A program made the translations under genes and the position numbers. Positions 34,964-47,200 of a stretch of DNA of 64,000 nucleotides are shown here, in pieces (within the stretch, counting starts at the first letter, position 1; each line of letters begins with the position of its first letter). The stretch lies in contig JARCOQ010000003.1 in assembly GCA_029207755.1 (NCBI GenBank), forward strand, positions 85,393,994 to 85,457,993, given 5' to 3'. The notes under the pieces are model-generated. The model saw only the letters and a list, made by a program, of their open reading frames with translations, ran no database searches and was not told the DNA's origin. The DNA is from Chamaea fasciata (Eukaryota > Chordata > Aves > Passeriformes > Sylviidae).

Positions 34964-35925
34964 AACGATAGAATCACGAAAATCAAGACTGAAATAGACC
35001 TTCAATGTCATCCAGTTCAACCATCAACCCAGCACAACCATAACGACTTCTAAACGGTATCTCCAAGTGCCACAACCAGACACCTCTTGAACGCTTCCTG
35101 AGGCAAAGATTCCACCAGCTCCCTTAGCAACTTATTCCAATGCTGAATCACTCTTTCAGTGAAAATTCTTTCTTCTAATATCAAATCTGAACCTCTCCTG
35201 GCACAACTTTACGCCATTTTTTCCTCATCCTTTCACTTGAGACGTGGCAAAGAAACAGATTCCCACCTCACCGCAACTCCCTCAGGTAGTTGTAGAAAGG
35301 AGCGAGGTTTCCCCCAAACTTTCTCCTCTCCAGGTTAGACACCCCCAGCTCTCTCAACTGCTCCTCATGGACTTGTGCTGCAGACCCTTCACCAGCTTTG
35401 TTGGCTTTCTCTGGATTTACTCCAGCACCTCAGTGTCCTTCTTGAAGTGAGGGGCTGAGCATGATCCCCTGGTGGTCCTGCACATGCTGTGAGGGAACTC
35501 AGGATGATCTACTCCATGGCCTTCCATGCTACTGAGGTCAGGGTACTGACAGTACTCTGGACCGTATTTCCAATCCTTCTTGAAGACGGTGTTACATTCA
35601 CTGATTTCCAGATTACTGGGATTTCTCTAGTTAAACAGGACTGCTGCCAAATTTTTGAGAGTGGCTTGGCTCTTTTTCCAGCTCGCTCATTACTCTCAGG
35701 TGAATCTCTTCTGGACCTGCGGACCTGTGGGTGTCCAGCTGGAGCACCAGGCATTTTCTCCTGGACTATGGGGCCTTCACTCATCTCTCCATCACTAATT
35801 TCCAGAGTTGGGAGCTGAATATCCTGAGGGTAACTGGTTTTTCTCTTAAGGACTGAGACAAAGAAGTCATTAAGTGCCTCTGCCTTTTTTTCTTCATCCT
35901 CTGACACTATGCTACCTCAGCCTGC
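34964..35925 (-). mobile_element. CR1 LINE with a large internal deletion
   Basis: From 34964 to about 35460 the plus strand follows the antisense CR1 3' UTR and ORF2 end (GATAGAATCACGAAAATCAA, CCTCTCCAGGTTAGACACCC, CTGCAGACCCTTCACCAGCT). At about 35500 it jumps to sequence antisense to the N-terminal side of the reverse transcriptase (see the ORF2 remnant). The intervening RT core, including the YADD-type box, is missing. A decayed junction of about 50 bp separates the parts. A single deleted element is the simplest reading; two independent fragments in the same orientation is the alternative. Confidence 0.88.
35509..35907 (-). pseudogene. CR1 ORF2 remnant, N-terminal side of reverse transcriptase
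   Basis: The minus-strand frame reads EEKKAEALNDFFVSVLK, then QDIQLPTLEISDGEMSE, KPLSKIWQQSCLTREIPVIW and NVTPSSR. These correspond to the CR1 ORF2 pattern 'DEEKAEALNAFFASVF', 'KPLSIIYQQSWLTGEVPVDW' and 'ANVTPIFKKG' just before the catalytic RT motifs. The middle is disturbed (a Pro/Arg-rich stretch replaces the 'MGPDGIHPRVLREL' region), which indicates compensating frameshifts. Confidence 0.85.
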
Positions 35926-38900
35926 CTCAGTGGGATACATTTTGCAAGGACACATGAGTCCTGCAGCAGGATTCAGTGCTCTGTAGTGCTGGTGGCATGC
36001 AATGATGGCAGTCACTTTCATCCCTTTTGCTGTTGACTGCTGAGATGGCACCTAGTGTTCAGGAGCTGCAGCGAAGTTTTGACCACCTGGATAAGTTTCT
36101 GTCTCATTAACCCCTTCCATCATTTCTCAGCTCTTAACATCAGGAGGTGAGCAACAGGAAAATCACAGGCAAAGCAGCCATTTAATTAACACATTAGTCC
36201 ACCATCTGCCATACCTCCCTGACTCATGAGACAAGCGATCTGCCCTTACTGCTCTCACTCTCTGTACTATAAACTTCATTAAGAGTTGAAAGACAGGGTA
36301 TGTTGGGCATGAAATGTAGAAAAAAACAGAGAGGCTCTTAATATATAAAGAATGGCATGAGCAATTATGCTGAAAGTGAGGTCATATCCTCATATTAGGA
36401 AGGAAGTAGGAAACCAGAGAACAGGTCTAGTGGAAGAGTGGTGGCTGTACGAGAGGGTAAGAGTTATCCACATTGATGAATGTCTCTCTCAGACTTATTA
36501 AAAAAATCATGGTTTCTTTTGATACCAAATAGCAGGGAGTTGGGTTCCTGCTGGTCCTGGCTTTGCCTGTATGAAGTATCTTTGCTGATTGAACCACTGT
36601 GAGACAATGGAAGCATGTGGATTAATCCAACACGATAAACCAAGAAATGTACAGATGAAGTAAAAAAGATTTTGTTTCAAATTCTAAACATCCTTCTAAA
36701 ATACTGTGAGATGTGCCTAGAAAATTAAATATGTTTTCCTTGTCTGGGCAGCCTATATTTGAAAATTATTCCTGTGGAAATAAAGAATTTAAACTACACC
36801 TGTGAATGTGAACCCTGTGCTAGCTATTCTGTTGAGGGAGATTTACTTCTTAATATGTTTTCTCTGGGAACATCAATAGCATTTGAGTCTCTGAAATGAA
36901 GTTTTATCAGAATGTGTGCACTAGAGAAAGTGTAGTATGAGAAAGAACAGAAATAAAGGGGCACAGTAGGAAGACGTCTACCCACAGGAAGAGAGGGTCA
37001 GATTTTTGGGCATTCTCTGAGGACATGTGTCTTTCAACGACACCCTAAATGACAGTCCCCTCTGAGTTTTGCCTTTCTTACCATCCTGCTGGCTTTCACT
37101 ACTTTTGCAAGCCATGTTTTTCCCGAGATTTCACACTTTTCCGGAGTTATGGATGCTCACAAGTAAGACTGAACCTTTTTGTCTTCGCAGAGCATTTCGC
37201 CTGACCCACAGTCCACAAACCACTACCGTTAAGCCCAGGCACACCTAACACTCTTTTCTGTGCAAAAAGAATGACATGGAAACATATTACAAAAATGAAG
37301 AAAGAAGATATGGTTTGCCATAACTGTGAAATAACATTTACCTGCAAAATCCTTCTAACATACCAGAATCTTCTTTGCATAACCTCTACATTTTGTAAAT
37401 AAATGTGGATGGCAAAATTAAAGAACAAACACCTACAGTTAGGTTATATTATTTAAAAATATTTTTCATTTTAGAATGGCATGAAATGTTTATGGGGATA
37501 AAGTCTAAAGCTCTTTGATCTTGAACAAGATGTAAGAGGTCTGAAAATAATATGCATATTAATATGTTATTCTTACAGGTCTTGTTGAACTCATATAAAT
37601 CCAGAATAAGACAAGCATTAATAGACAGGTCAAGTCACCTAGAATGTTTTTCTAGCTAAATAGTGTTTTGAAAGGTTAGAGCAGATGAAGTTTTTCTTAT
37701 TGCAGGCTAACTAATTCTCCAAGGTATGTGACATTTCAAATAACTTTGTGGAACAAAAAAAAAAAAAAAAGAAAAAAAAAGGTATTCTTATTAGATTAGT
37801 CTCAATTGTGTTGCTGAATTTGAGGCAGAACTATGTGACAAAGCTCTGAAACACACTTATATTTGTTCTTTAACTTTATTTGAAGATCTTAAGATTTTTT
37901 TTTCCTGCAGTTTGTCTTTCAGGAATTTCTTTCGAGACAGTCTTTTGTTTTTCCCTTTGATGCTATGCCTCTCACCCAGGCATCTAGCACAAAGCCTTAA
38001 GAAGTGTCAGGTTAACACATGTAATCCCTGCTCCAGCTCACCCTTTAGTTCCTAGCCAGGCTCAGGTTCTCTTACTGCTCGTACATAACTTGATAGGGAT
38101 AGTCTTTGCTTGTCTGACCCTGAGTATTTTATTCTCATCCTCCAGGCATTTTGTCTGATGTCTGATACTATCAGACATGACATTCTTTCAAGGCCCTAGA
38201 ACCAATGTGCAGTTTTAGATACATTGCTCTGTCATTTTGTTTCACCTTACTTTGTCTAATTTCTTCTTTCTGTGGCTGAAAGCTTCTATTCTTACACTTG
38301 GGCTTACCTGCTAGAGGCTTATATTAGCATATCTTAATTTTCTACCTTTAAAAAAACAAACCACTGTGTACTAAAGCTACATATTGCTTATCTGATGTGA
38401 ATTTCTCATATCAACAAACAAATTATTTAAGGAGTAGTCCAGTATTTAGATTTAGGAGCATGTATTTCTTAAGTGTATCCTAGTTCCTCCTTCATTTAAA
38501 ATGTAGAGGCACATTGTCATGTACACTTCTACTTTAAAGCAGAAAGGTCAAGAAAAATGTCTTTATCTTCCCACCTTGTCTAAGAATGACAGGTCTGGAT
38601 GTCTTCAAGGAGCTGAAGCTGTTCTTTATTAGAGTTTTTTTTTTTGTTGCTGGGCAAAGTATGAAAAAATAGACTGACTAGAAGGTGTTGCTTTTTTATT
38701 GGCATGAAATCAGACAAAAAATATAATTAATGGTCCTGTTAGGCCATCTTCCCTGCAAGTATTAGATGCTATTACTGCTGATGCAGAGAGACAATTCCTT
38801 TTATGCCTTTTTATCAAATACTGTTCCCCCTGTGTCTTTTAAAACCTCAGTTGCTTGTTAGAGCTGTACAGAAAGTCACTGCAAACTGTTGTTGTAGAAT

Positions 38901-39514
38901 TACTAAACATTCAAAAGTACACTAATAAAACGCTTTGTTATATTCCTGTGAAAGTCACCATGGCCATTATAAGTCAAACCCTTAAGTCATGTAGCACTTT
39001 TGAAAGTCTACAGTAAATACTGCAGGAAAGCAGCTCACAATGTTACCAGTAGCACTGGAGATGTTTATAATCTTCAATAACACAACATGTCAAGAACAGA
39101 CAGACCTTGCATTACAATTTTTGCATTAGGCAACAAGCAGCAAGCAGTACATGACTACTATAAAAGCATAGATATGTTGAAAGAATATTCATCCTTTTAT
39201 TAATGATCCTTTGAAGAGTTTTTAACATTCTATCATGTATTTTCTTGCAGAAACTGTCCACTTGATTTATTATATCCAATAGAGGGACCTTGTTTGCATT
39301 GACAGCTACAGTCTTGGAAAGAGATAAATGGAAACTCTCAAAATTAATGTATTGATACTGGTTATCTTTATAATCTTTAGTTCTGGTGTTTCAGAGTCCA
39401 AAACCACAAATGGTTTTAACTAATCTGAAGGAAAGCAGACCTTATTTTTGTTTTGCATGGTATTACTGCCATGCTCTGCACCATAAAAAAAGAAGTGAAC
39501 TGCAGCAAAGTACA
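35926..39514. other. Intergenic DNA, nothing recognised
   Basis: No gene or recognised repeat. An interrupted A-run lies at about 37756-37783. The 93-codon minus frame at 37147-37428 has no recognised motif. Confidence 0.45.
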
Positions 39515-40340
39515 ATCAGAGGCTCTTTGGCAAAGATTTGGGAAATAGGAATAGCAGTTCTTTATTAGTATGTAATACAAAGCAAACAAACACAAAAAAA
39601 ACCTCTCCCCCCCCCCACTAAACAACTACAGCATTAATGACAAACGACAACAGTACTAAGAACCTTGAGGGCTTTGTTTCACAAAATTCAGGGCAGTTTG
39701 GTTTCGGTGTCCCTGCAGGATCCTCGGAGCACCAAGCTGAAACAGTGGAAAAGTCCCGGGCTGGTAGCTGGGATGGCAGAGTGTCCCGGCAGGCAGGGGC
39801 AGGATGTCCTGGCAGCGCAGGGGGTGCAGGGTCACGCTGCAGCAAGAGGAGCAGCGCCGAAGAAGCCGAAGGCGAGGCAGAAAGCGGCCCAGCTTCTGCG
39901 AGTGGCAGAGAAAACTCAGGATTCAGGTCGAACTGGTGATAGTAGATTTCTCAGGACTGGATCTTTTTGGCCACAGTGAAACTCCTCCAGCTAGCAACAG
40001 CCGTTTTCCGCTCGGCGTGCTTTGCGGCGGCTGAGATCCTCGAGGAGCGGCAGACACAGACACGCGTCTCCCCGAACGCCGGAAGAAGAAAAGCACGCAG
40101 CTGCCTCAAGCTTTGTCTTTTATCTGCGTTATCTTCCCCTTCCACCTTTTGTCCACCTCTTTGTTTCAGTTAAGTACTCTCAAGTATCCAACACTTGGTT
40201 TCCTTGGTAACTTGTGGGGAAAAAATTCTTTAGAGAAAGAAGGAACAAACCTAACCCCCAACAAGGACCGAGATACGTACCCTCCAAACTTGGGCTGACT
40301 ACCCTCCTGTGTCCTGGGGAGATGCTGCTCACTAGAGTAG
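39515..40340 (-). mobile_element. Solo LTR, relative of the 29.6-kb LTR
   Basis: Collinear with 29700-30500. Shared blocks are GGAATAGCAGTTCTTTATTAG, TACAAAGCAAACAAAC, GGTGTCCCTGCAGGATCCTC, GAGTGTCCCGGCAGG, and a distal TTGTGGGGAAAAAATTCTTTA. Read on the minus strand, a TATA-like GATAAAAG (complement of about 40118-40124) precedes AATAAA (complement of 39561-39566), which fits U3 followed by a poly(A) signal. Outer ends were not located with confidence. No retroviral genes flank it. The middle (39700-40090) is unusually GC- and CpG-rich for this window. Confidence 0.7.
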
Positions 40341-43300
40341 TTTCTCTGACTTCAACCAGTGGTACTAAGCAAATAATTGGTGCCCACAAGTGCCTAAGGG
40401 CTTGAGGACTTGAACCAAGGACATGAACTTTCTGTTCACCTGAGGAATAATACTGTAAACAACTTAAAATACAATGCTAATCAGAAAGTCTCCTGACCAT
40501 GACCGTGGTGTTTCATAAAAAGGTTTTGAGTGGTGTTATTCTGCTCTGAGTCCAACGGCAGCGTGAGCTATTGAGTAAGTCGCTGGAGGTTACGTGGGTT
40601 TCAGGTCTCTCTTACCTTGGACCTTGCATTGAGCGTCTCTCTTTAGGTCAAATTTTTAAATGCTGACTTTTTAAATTGCCATCCTTTGCTTGTATATCTA
40701 TAAGAATTCAAATCTTTTCAGAGCAGAGACCTCATCTAGGGTGCAGGTATTGTAGATGCATGACTTAAAGGTTTATTCACAGTTTCTACTGTCAGATAAG
40801 CATTAATAATTCAAATTATTCCTTATGTGCTTCATTTCAATTAAGCACCAAGCCTTTTCACCCTAATGTAGATCCTAATATCTGGTTAAAAAGCTGTTTA
40901 GGCCGGCCAAGTACAAAGGCTTATGCACACACAGTATGCACACACATTTCTTGAACAATCTAAGCATGGGAGATCTATAGCTCATAATAAGTGGCTATGT
41001 GGAAAGGGATGCTTAGGGTCATTACAAAATTACAGGCTGAGTCTGCCAGCTAGTTGGTGGTTCTGATCAGTTCAAACATTTGGTGTTTTATCTTCATTCA
41101 AATAAAAGTGTTTATACATGCTGTTCCTGGCTGCCAGATATCACTATAGATCTGAAACCTGAGGGAGGTTTTGATGCAGAAATCACTTTAGGGAGACATG
41201 GTAGAGTCACACGGAGTATTCATCATTACAGTAATTAATGTAAGCAGTAATGACCTCCAGGTCAGGTAGATTCTTATACTTAATGACTGTCTGAGCAGTG
41301 AACATTGCCTCAGACCATTAGCTCCTCCAGACAGTCATTTAAGTGAGCCTTAACTGCCAGTCATTCCTGCCCAGTATTAAGGATACTCATAACTAGTTTC
41401 CCAAACTTCCCCTATCATTCAATGTTATGCAGTGCTACACCTTCTTCATCCAGAGACAGTTTAAAAGTGTGCTAGTTTACATAAAATTTCCTGGAAAAGT
41501 GATTATCTGGCTTGTGCCATAGTGGAGTGGATCACATATTCACCATTTCCCAATACTTAATTTAATTTGATGAGAAAATGCATGTTGAGAGTAAAGCATT
41601 TTGTGTAGAAGTAATCTTCCTGGGATATTATAGTATGGAAAACAGCTGCAAACAGAACTGCATTATGACGATTCACATCTATTTGTATTTACCTGAGTCC
41701 ATGGCAGCAGTGGGTTTTGTCTTACTGTTTAAAAACCAGTACTGCCTGAGGTAATTTAATTGATGTTTTTTAAAAAGTGGATTTAGGTACCAGTTTCTTC
41801 TACCATGATGGTTTAAAGAATAGTTTAGCATAGCATTTGTTCCATTACAATATCTCTGCACATCTTCCTAGAAAGAATCTATCTTCCTATCTATCCTAGG
41901 TCTAGGCTAGATAAAAGAGCTGCATTCCATTCTGCAGCAAAAAAAAATGAACTTATTTCAATAGAATCAAGATTAGATGGCAAGATAACATTTTCAAACG
42001 TAATTCATGTTACCTGAAATGGAAGAGTTTGCAACTCATGATGATATTACTACTTTGCCAGTTCAGGGTCTACTTAAGAAGGTAGTAGTTGTCTGTACTC
42101 CCAGCTAAACTTTCTCTTCTGTGACAGTGCTCTTGTTTTTAAAGAGATCAGGTTGGTCTTCTCATCTTGACAGAATAACTAAATAAGCCTTTGGAGATAT
42201 GACTAGCATAAAATTCAGTTAGGTAGTTAGAAGGCAAATTTTCAATAGCTGTTCCTAAATTTATTTTGGTGAGGTCATTATGTAATGGTTTCACATCTTG
42301 ATGGGGGAATGGAAATAAGAATCAAAACCAGTCATATTAACTGAATGTTCCAATTCTGCTCCATATAGGAGACCAGCCACTGTTTTGCTAAGAAAGGAAA
42401 AAAAAAAAAAAGGAAAAAGAAAAAAAAAAAAAAAAAAAAAAAAGTAGCAGAATTGCTCACTTGCAATCTTAGACCAGGTCAGAATTGATTAAAAAGAATA
42501 CAAATGGACTGTAGAGGCTTTGGGAGTCTTCTGAGAAGATTCTGGGTGTTCACATACGAAAAAGGTATTGAGGAAAACCCAAGTACTTGCATTACCAAAA
42601 ATATAGATTTCTTTTATGGAGTGAAGGTTTTATGACAGGTGAAGCTGACAGTGAAACTATATAATTTCTGGCTTATAAAATATTATTATTAATATTATTG
42701 AAGTTATTCTCTTTGCCCAAGAAAATTAACTAATTTTTTATTAGCAGATAAATTAGTGGGAAACTTACTTCATGTTCACTGGTCTTTGTATACTTTGAAT
42801 TATTTTTCCATCAGTCTTAAATAAATGACAACAGTCTTGTTGAAGATGTGCTACTAAAAATTTTTAATCACAATTCAGTAGAAAATTAAAAAAAGTGAAA
42901 TATTTTTAAAATTATATTAGATCTATGAAAACTCCCTGATTTGGGAAAAACTGAAGTGTCTTCTGAATGTTACTGACTTCAGGTATAAATTAGAAATGTG
43001 AATCTATGCATTCTCTTATCTCCTTAAATTTTGTAAAACATACGTGCTATATACACCCCAATAGTTAAAGTATCAGGTGTTGTCAAAGGCTCATGTCTCT
43101 TACAAATGTATTTAGAAGCTTTTTAGCATACTTACTGCAGCAAATCATTCTGCAGTATGACCAACCCCCTTTATGAAGTACAGTTGTCTTCTATCATTTC
43201 TAAAAAGATTTAAAACCTAAGGGGAATGTGATGGAATTCATAGCACTTTGTTCAGGTGAGGTACCTCATCAGACCTTGGTACTTTGTTTAACCCAGAACC

Positions 43301-44020
43301 AGACAGGCACCTAAAAACATCATATAATTGCAAGTTTGGCTTTAAAATTAGTCTTCAGAAAAATATTGCATAAATGGCCAGAGGCCCTTCTTCTTTCACA
43401 CAGAAGAGTTTGATTTAACATTTTGACTAAAACATCAGAAGCTTCAAACCTGTGTGAAGCAAAGAGCACTTCCATTATCTATTTGAATTTTGGTCAAGGA
43501 TTCCATTACAAAGAAATGGAAGGATGAACATTGTGAAGAAGTCACTCTTTCAACTACTGCTTCTTTCCATTTCCAGCTTCAACTCTTTATTAACTTTCAT
43601 ATTTACAGAACACAGCTGTGTTATTTTTTGTACCTCTTTGTAATAAACTTCTCTCTCCCTTTAAGTTTCTTGAAGTACATTTTGATTTTTCCTGAGATGA
43701 TTTCCAGATTTTGATGACACCTTTGCATTTTTCTTGATCATAGAATATGTTTGACTTTTGACTTTATAGAATTCCTTACCATTTTTAAACACCTAGGGAA
43801 TAAACCTTTAATCCCAAATGCTTTTTGAAGCATTATTTGATTCTATTCAACATTTATAGTTATTACACTCTCATCTTTATAAATCCTCATTTATCTGTCA
43901 AAAAAAAATGAAACCAGCTCCCTTGTCCTACACTGCCACAATTTTCTCAAGGATCTCTTGCAATTCAGAAGTATCATGGATTATCCTTTTGTGGGATTGA
44001 TGGGAATGTTGTTAGGATAG
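40341..44020. other. AT-rich intergenic DNA with A-runs
   Basis: No exon or recognised interspersed repeat. An A-rich low-complexity stretch occupies about 42396-42443 (A-runs broken by GG and G). Confidence 0.45.
42396..42443 (+). repeat. A-rich low-complexity tract
   Basis: Poly(A) interrupted by GG and by AAAAAGA, ending in about 24 consecutive A before GTAGCAG. No retroposed source sequence is evident upstream. Confidence 0.85.
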
Positions 44021-44240
44021 GATTTCTGGAGGTCATCTTCCGTAGATGCAGATCATGTGCCCTAGAACTCTAAATGCCTTGAACACTTTCTCCACCTTCT
44101 AGACTTCTGAATGTCTTAGGCGCCCTCTCTACTTTCTCCACATCCCTCTAGAACTGTGGGGGACCAAAACTAGGCACTAGAAACAATTTCAGATGCATTT
44201 CACCACTGCTGAGGAGATGGAATATAGTTTCCCTTACAAG
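44021..44240 (-). mobile_element. Decayed CR1 fragment
   Basis: Antisense CR1 signals are faint but in order: GATTTCTGGAGGTCATCTTC, CTCTACTTTCTCCACATCCC, CTAGAACTGTGGGGGACCAA, and TTTCACCACTGCTGAGGAGA. They correspond to the 'CTGGAC-C-CTCCA-ATCC' and 'GGACCCAGAACTGGACACAG' parts of the consensus. Boundaries are approximate. Confidence 0.55.
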
Positions 44241-47200
44241 CCATGTTCCTGCAAATGTAACCTGCAGTATGAACTGCTCTGTCATGGGTGAGCATGCTTT
44301 TCACCTTTGTGCTCCCTCTCACCTCACCTTTGCAAAGGTTTTCAAAATACAGCCTTCTAAGTTTCTGCACTTGGAAGAGTAAAAACAAGCACATGGGAAA
44401 CAGATCTGGAATATGATTAAATGATGGATCTGTACTCAAGGAGTCAACCTTCTTTCTCTGTTGGGATGTGGAAAATTTGTTAAAAATAAATTTAAATTGA
44501 AATTATGCCATTTTCTCTTCTTTGTGTACACAAACAGTTATTACACCAAAGGCTGGGGTTTCTTTTCCTTAATTTCATGTAGAATACTTCCATCATGTGC
44601 ATGTCTCAGCAGCAAGTCACATTTTTACAACACTGCATTCAGTAATATCAACCTGTTACCCTGACTTGTGTTTCCAAAGCATTCAAGGACACTAATAGTC
44701 ATAGCTGTCAGAAATCACATCACTCACAAATTGTGTGTAGATTCAGCATATCCATCTAAAGTGAGTGCTGTTAAACAAACCAGCCCCAGCAGATTTGTTA
44801 AGCAGTATTATCTTGCTTTAAGCTTACTAAAAGTGCCTTTTTCTGCAGGCTTGGACCTGGAAAAAACGTGACTGAAAAATATTATTCAGATAGGTGAGCA
44901 TCTAAAGCCCTTTAGAAGGTAAGCCTTCTACACCCCTTGGTGTTGGAAGATAGTCGGGGTCATCCAAAATAAGTCAATTTAAGAAGAATTCATGTGTCAT
45001 GAGTATTAGCTCTAAGGGAGCTCAGGCAGCTGTTTTGCTGAAAGGGACTAATTGTTATATTGTTTTGAATTGTGCTGTATTGTGCTAAACTTCAAGTGCC
45101 TAGTTTTTGTGCCCTTGGGTTCAAGAGGGATGCTGCATAACATTTGTCAGGCAAGTCATTCCCCCTATACCTGCAATCAGTGTGCACACTCCACATGGAT
45201 TATTCACAGCTCTGAGTCCAGTGTGTGACAGAAATGTTCTTGAAGGTTGTTAATGACTTTTCTTATCTTCATAACTGTTCTTATCTTGCATTATCTTCAT
45301 CCCATGACTACTATAAACTTACTTCTGAGAAGTTTTGAACTAGACCAGTGTTTTTTTTCTGTGGCCTCATGGCAATATATTCCTATTGCTGTGAGTTTGG
45401 GAGGCTGGTCAAGAACGGCCCTTAGCAAACAGGACTGGTTTTGGTATGGGAGGCTGAAGGAAGTGACTTTATATATGTTTGCACAATCTCACTTTGAGCT
45501 TTTTTCTCCCTCTTTGGCTTCCAGTTACCTTATTTCCATGGCAGCAAGTAACTTCTGGATCAACCCAGCAGAATGTGAGTTACTTTATCCAGCTCTGGGG
45601 GACAGGCTGCTGTTATTGCAGGTGACTTGTGCCTGAGCTTCGCCTGAGACGAGGGCTGGATATTGAAAAGGACATGACTACTTGTCTCTAAAGGGGGTAC
45701 TCACGGTTACCAGGAGTGAGCAGATAAGCCTGCAGAGATTTTAGGAACCAAGGTCTTCTATTGCCCATTTGAGAGTTTTTAAGTCTTTATGCAGGGAACA
45801 ACTGAACATAGTATGAACTCACAATATAGCAGCAGGTCCATAGGATGCAGTAAGCATCGTCAGCATGGGTACACTTTATATAATAGCTTAACCAAGGTAA
45901 GTGCCCAGTGTAGCATTAGAAGAAGGAAGACATTTCTGTACATGCTCAGGCTGTGGGCAGTGCATACATTTATAGTAATTGAATGCTGAATGACCAGAGA
46001 GTTCCTCTGTACTCTGAGATTTTGAGCTACAGGCTGTGGATCCCTCAGTGCAAACATTAGGTTGCCTCTTTCCCAATTAGCAGTCATGTATTTTCATAGC
46101 AAGTTTTTGTAATCTATGTAATAGATTTATATAACATTTTTTCTTTTTTTTTTTTTCTTTTAATGAAGTGTTTTATAAAAATTCATGGTTTTCTTGGAGT
46201 ATCACCTACTTTTAATAATTTTAAGATGTGGAGAAATACATGCCATGGGCATTTCAGGTATGAGTTGCAACAGCAGCCAGTGGAACCAAGCATTGTCAGT
46301 TATGCTGTATTCTAACCCTTTTCAGCTCTATCTGTGACTGGCAATATCTGTACCCCTACTTTACCTCTCTATAGTTTTTGCATCCACGACTTGCTCTGTT
46401 GTGTGCCTCGTCTACTATAACTTTCATCATGTTATCTTGCAGAGTGCCTGGCCCAGGACCACTCTCTTCTTATTTTCTGTTGAGAATCCCTGGCAGAACC
46501 ACTCATTTGTTTTCTTGTCTGTGTGTGCTATTCTCAGCCTACACCTTATTATATTCATCTTCACTTAGGGTTTTTTTTTTTCTTTTTCTTTTTTTTTTTC
46601 TCTTTTCTAAGAACCTCTATGCTTCTAATCCATAAGTCATTGCAGGAAGGACACACTGATTGAAAACCTCTCTCTCCAGGCAGAATGGTAAATTGCTTTT
46701 CAAAGTATGATTCAGATTTCTTGAAGTCTTCAATTTTATTTAGGTCCACTTTTATTGAAAAAAATCCACAACATCCAAAGCCAAACAGACAAATCAAAAA
46801 TACCTTTTGAGAATGATGTTGAAAGTAAATATTTTATTTTGCATATATTTAAGTGAAATTTATTGCTGGAGTGCAAAACTGTGATTTTTAAAGGCAGAGT
46901 GGATGTGTTTATTACTTAAAACACCCTGATGATCTACTAGTATGGCAAAAAAAAAATGCAGGAGAATTTCAGAAGTAGTATCTTGCATGGCAGCAGTGAG
47001 GATTGTGTCTTGCCTGGTGTTCACAGTTTTGCTTGCAGCAGTCTAGGAGTAGCTGGTTGTGGGATGCCTGATGCTCTTTTTTATAACTTGATTTGGTGAA
47101 GAGCCAAATGAAGAGCCCTGATGTCAGTGTACAGGAATCTGACTTTCTGGAGTTATTTGTGGAGAAAAATTGTTCTTGCACAGATGCATTTCTTTTTTTA

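Noticed and set aside
29622..40340. Full-length provirus bounded by the two similar LTRs
   Set aside because: The interval holds CR1 copies and no retroviral coding remnants, and the LTRs are too divergent and have different outer ends.
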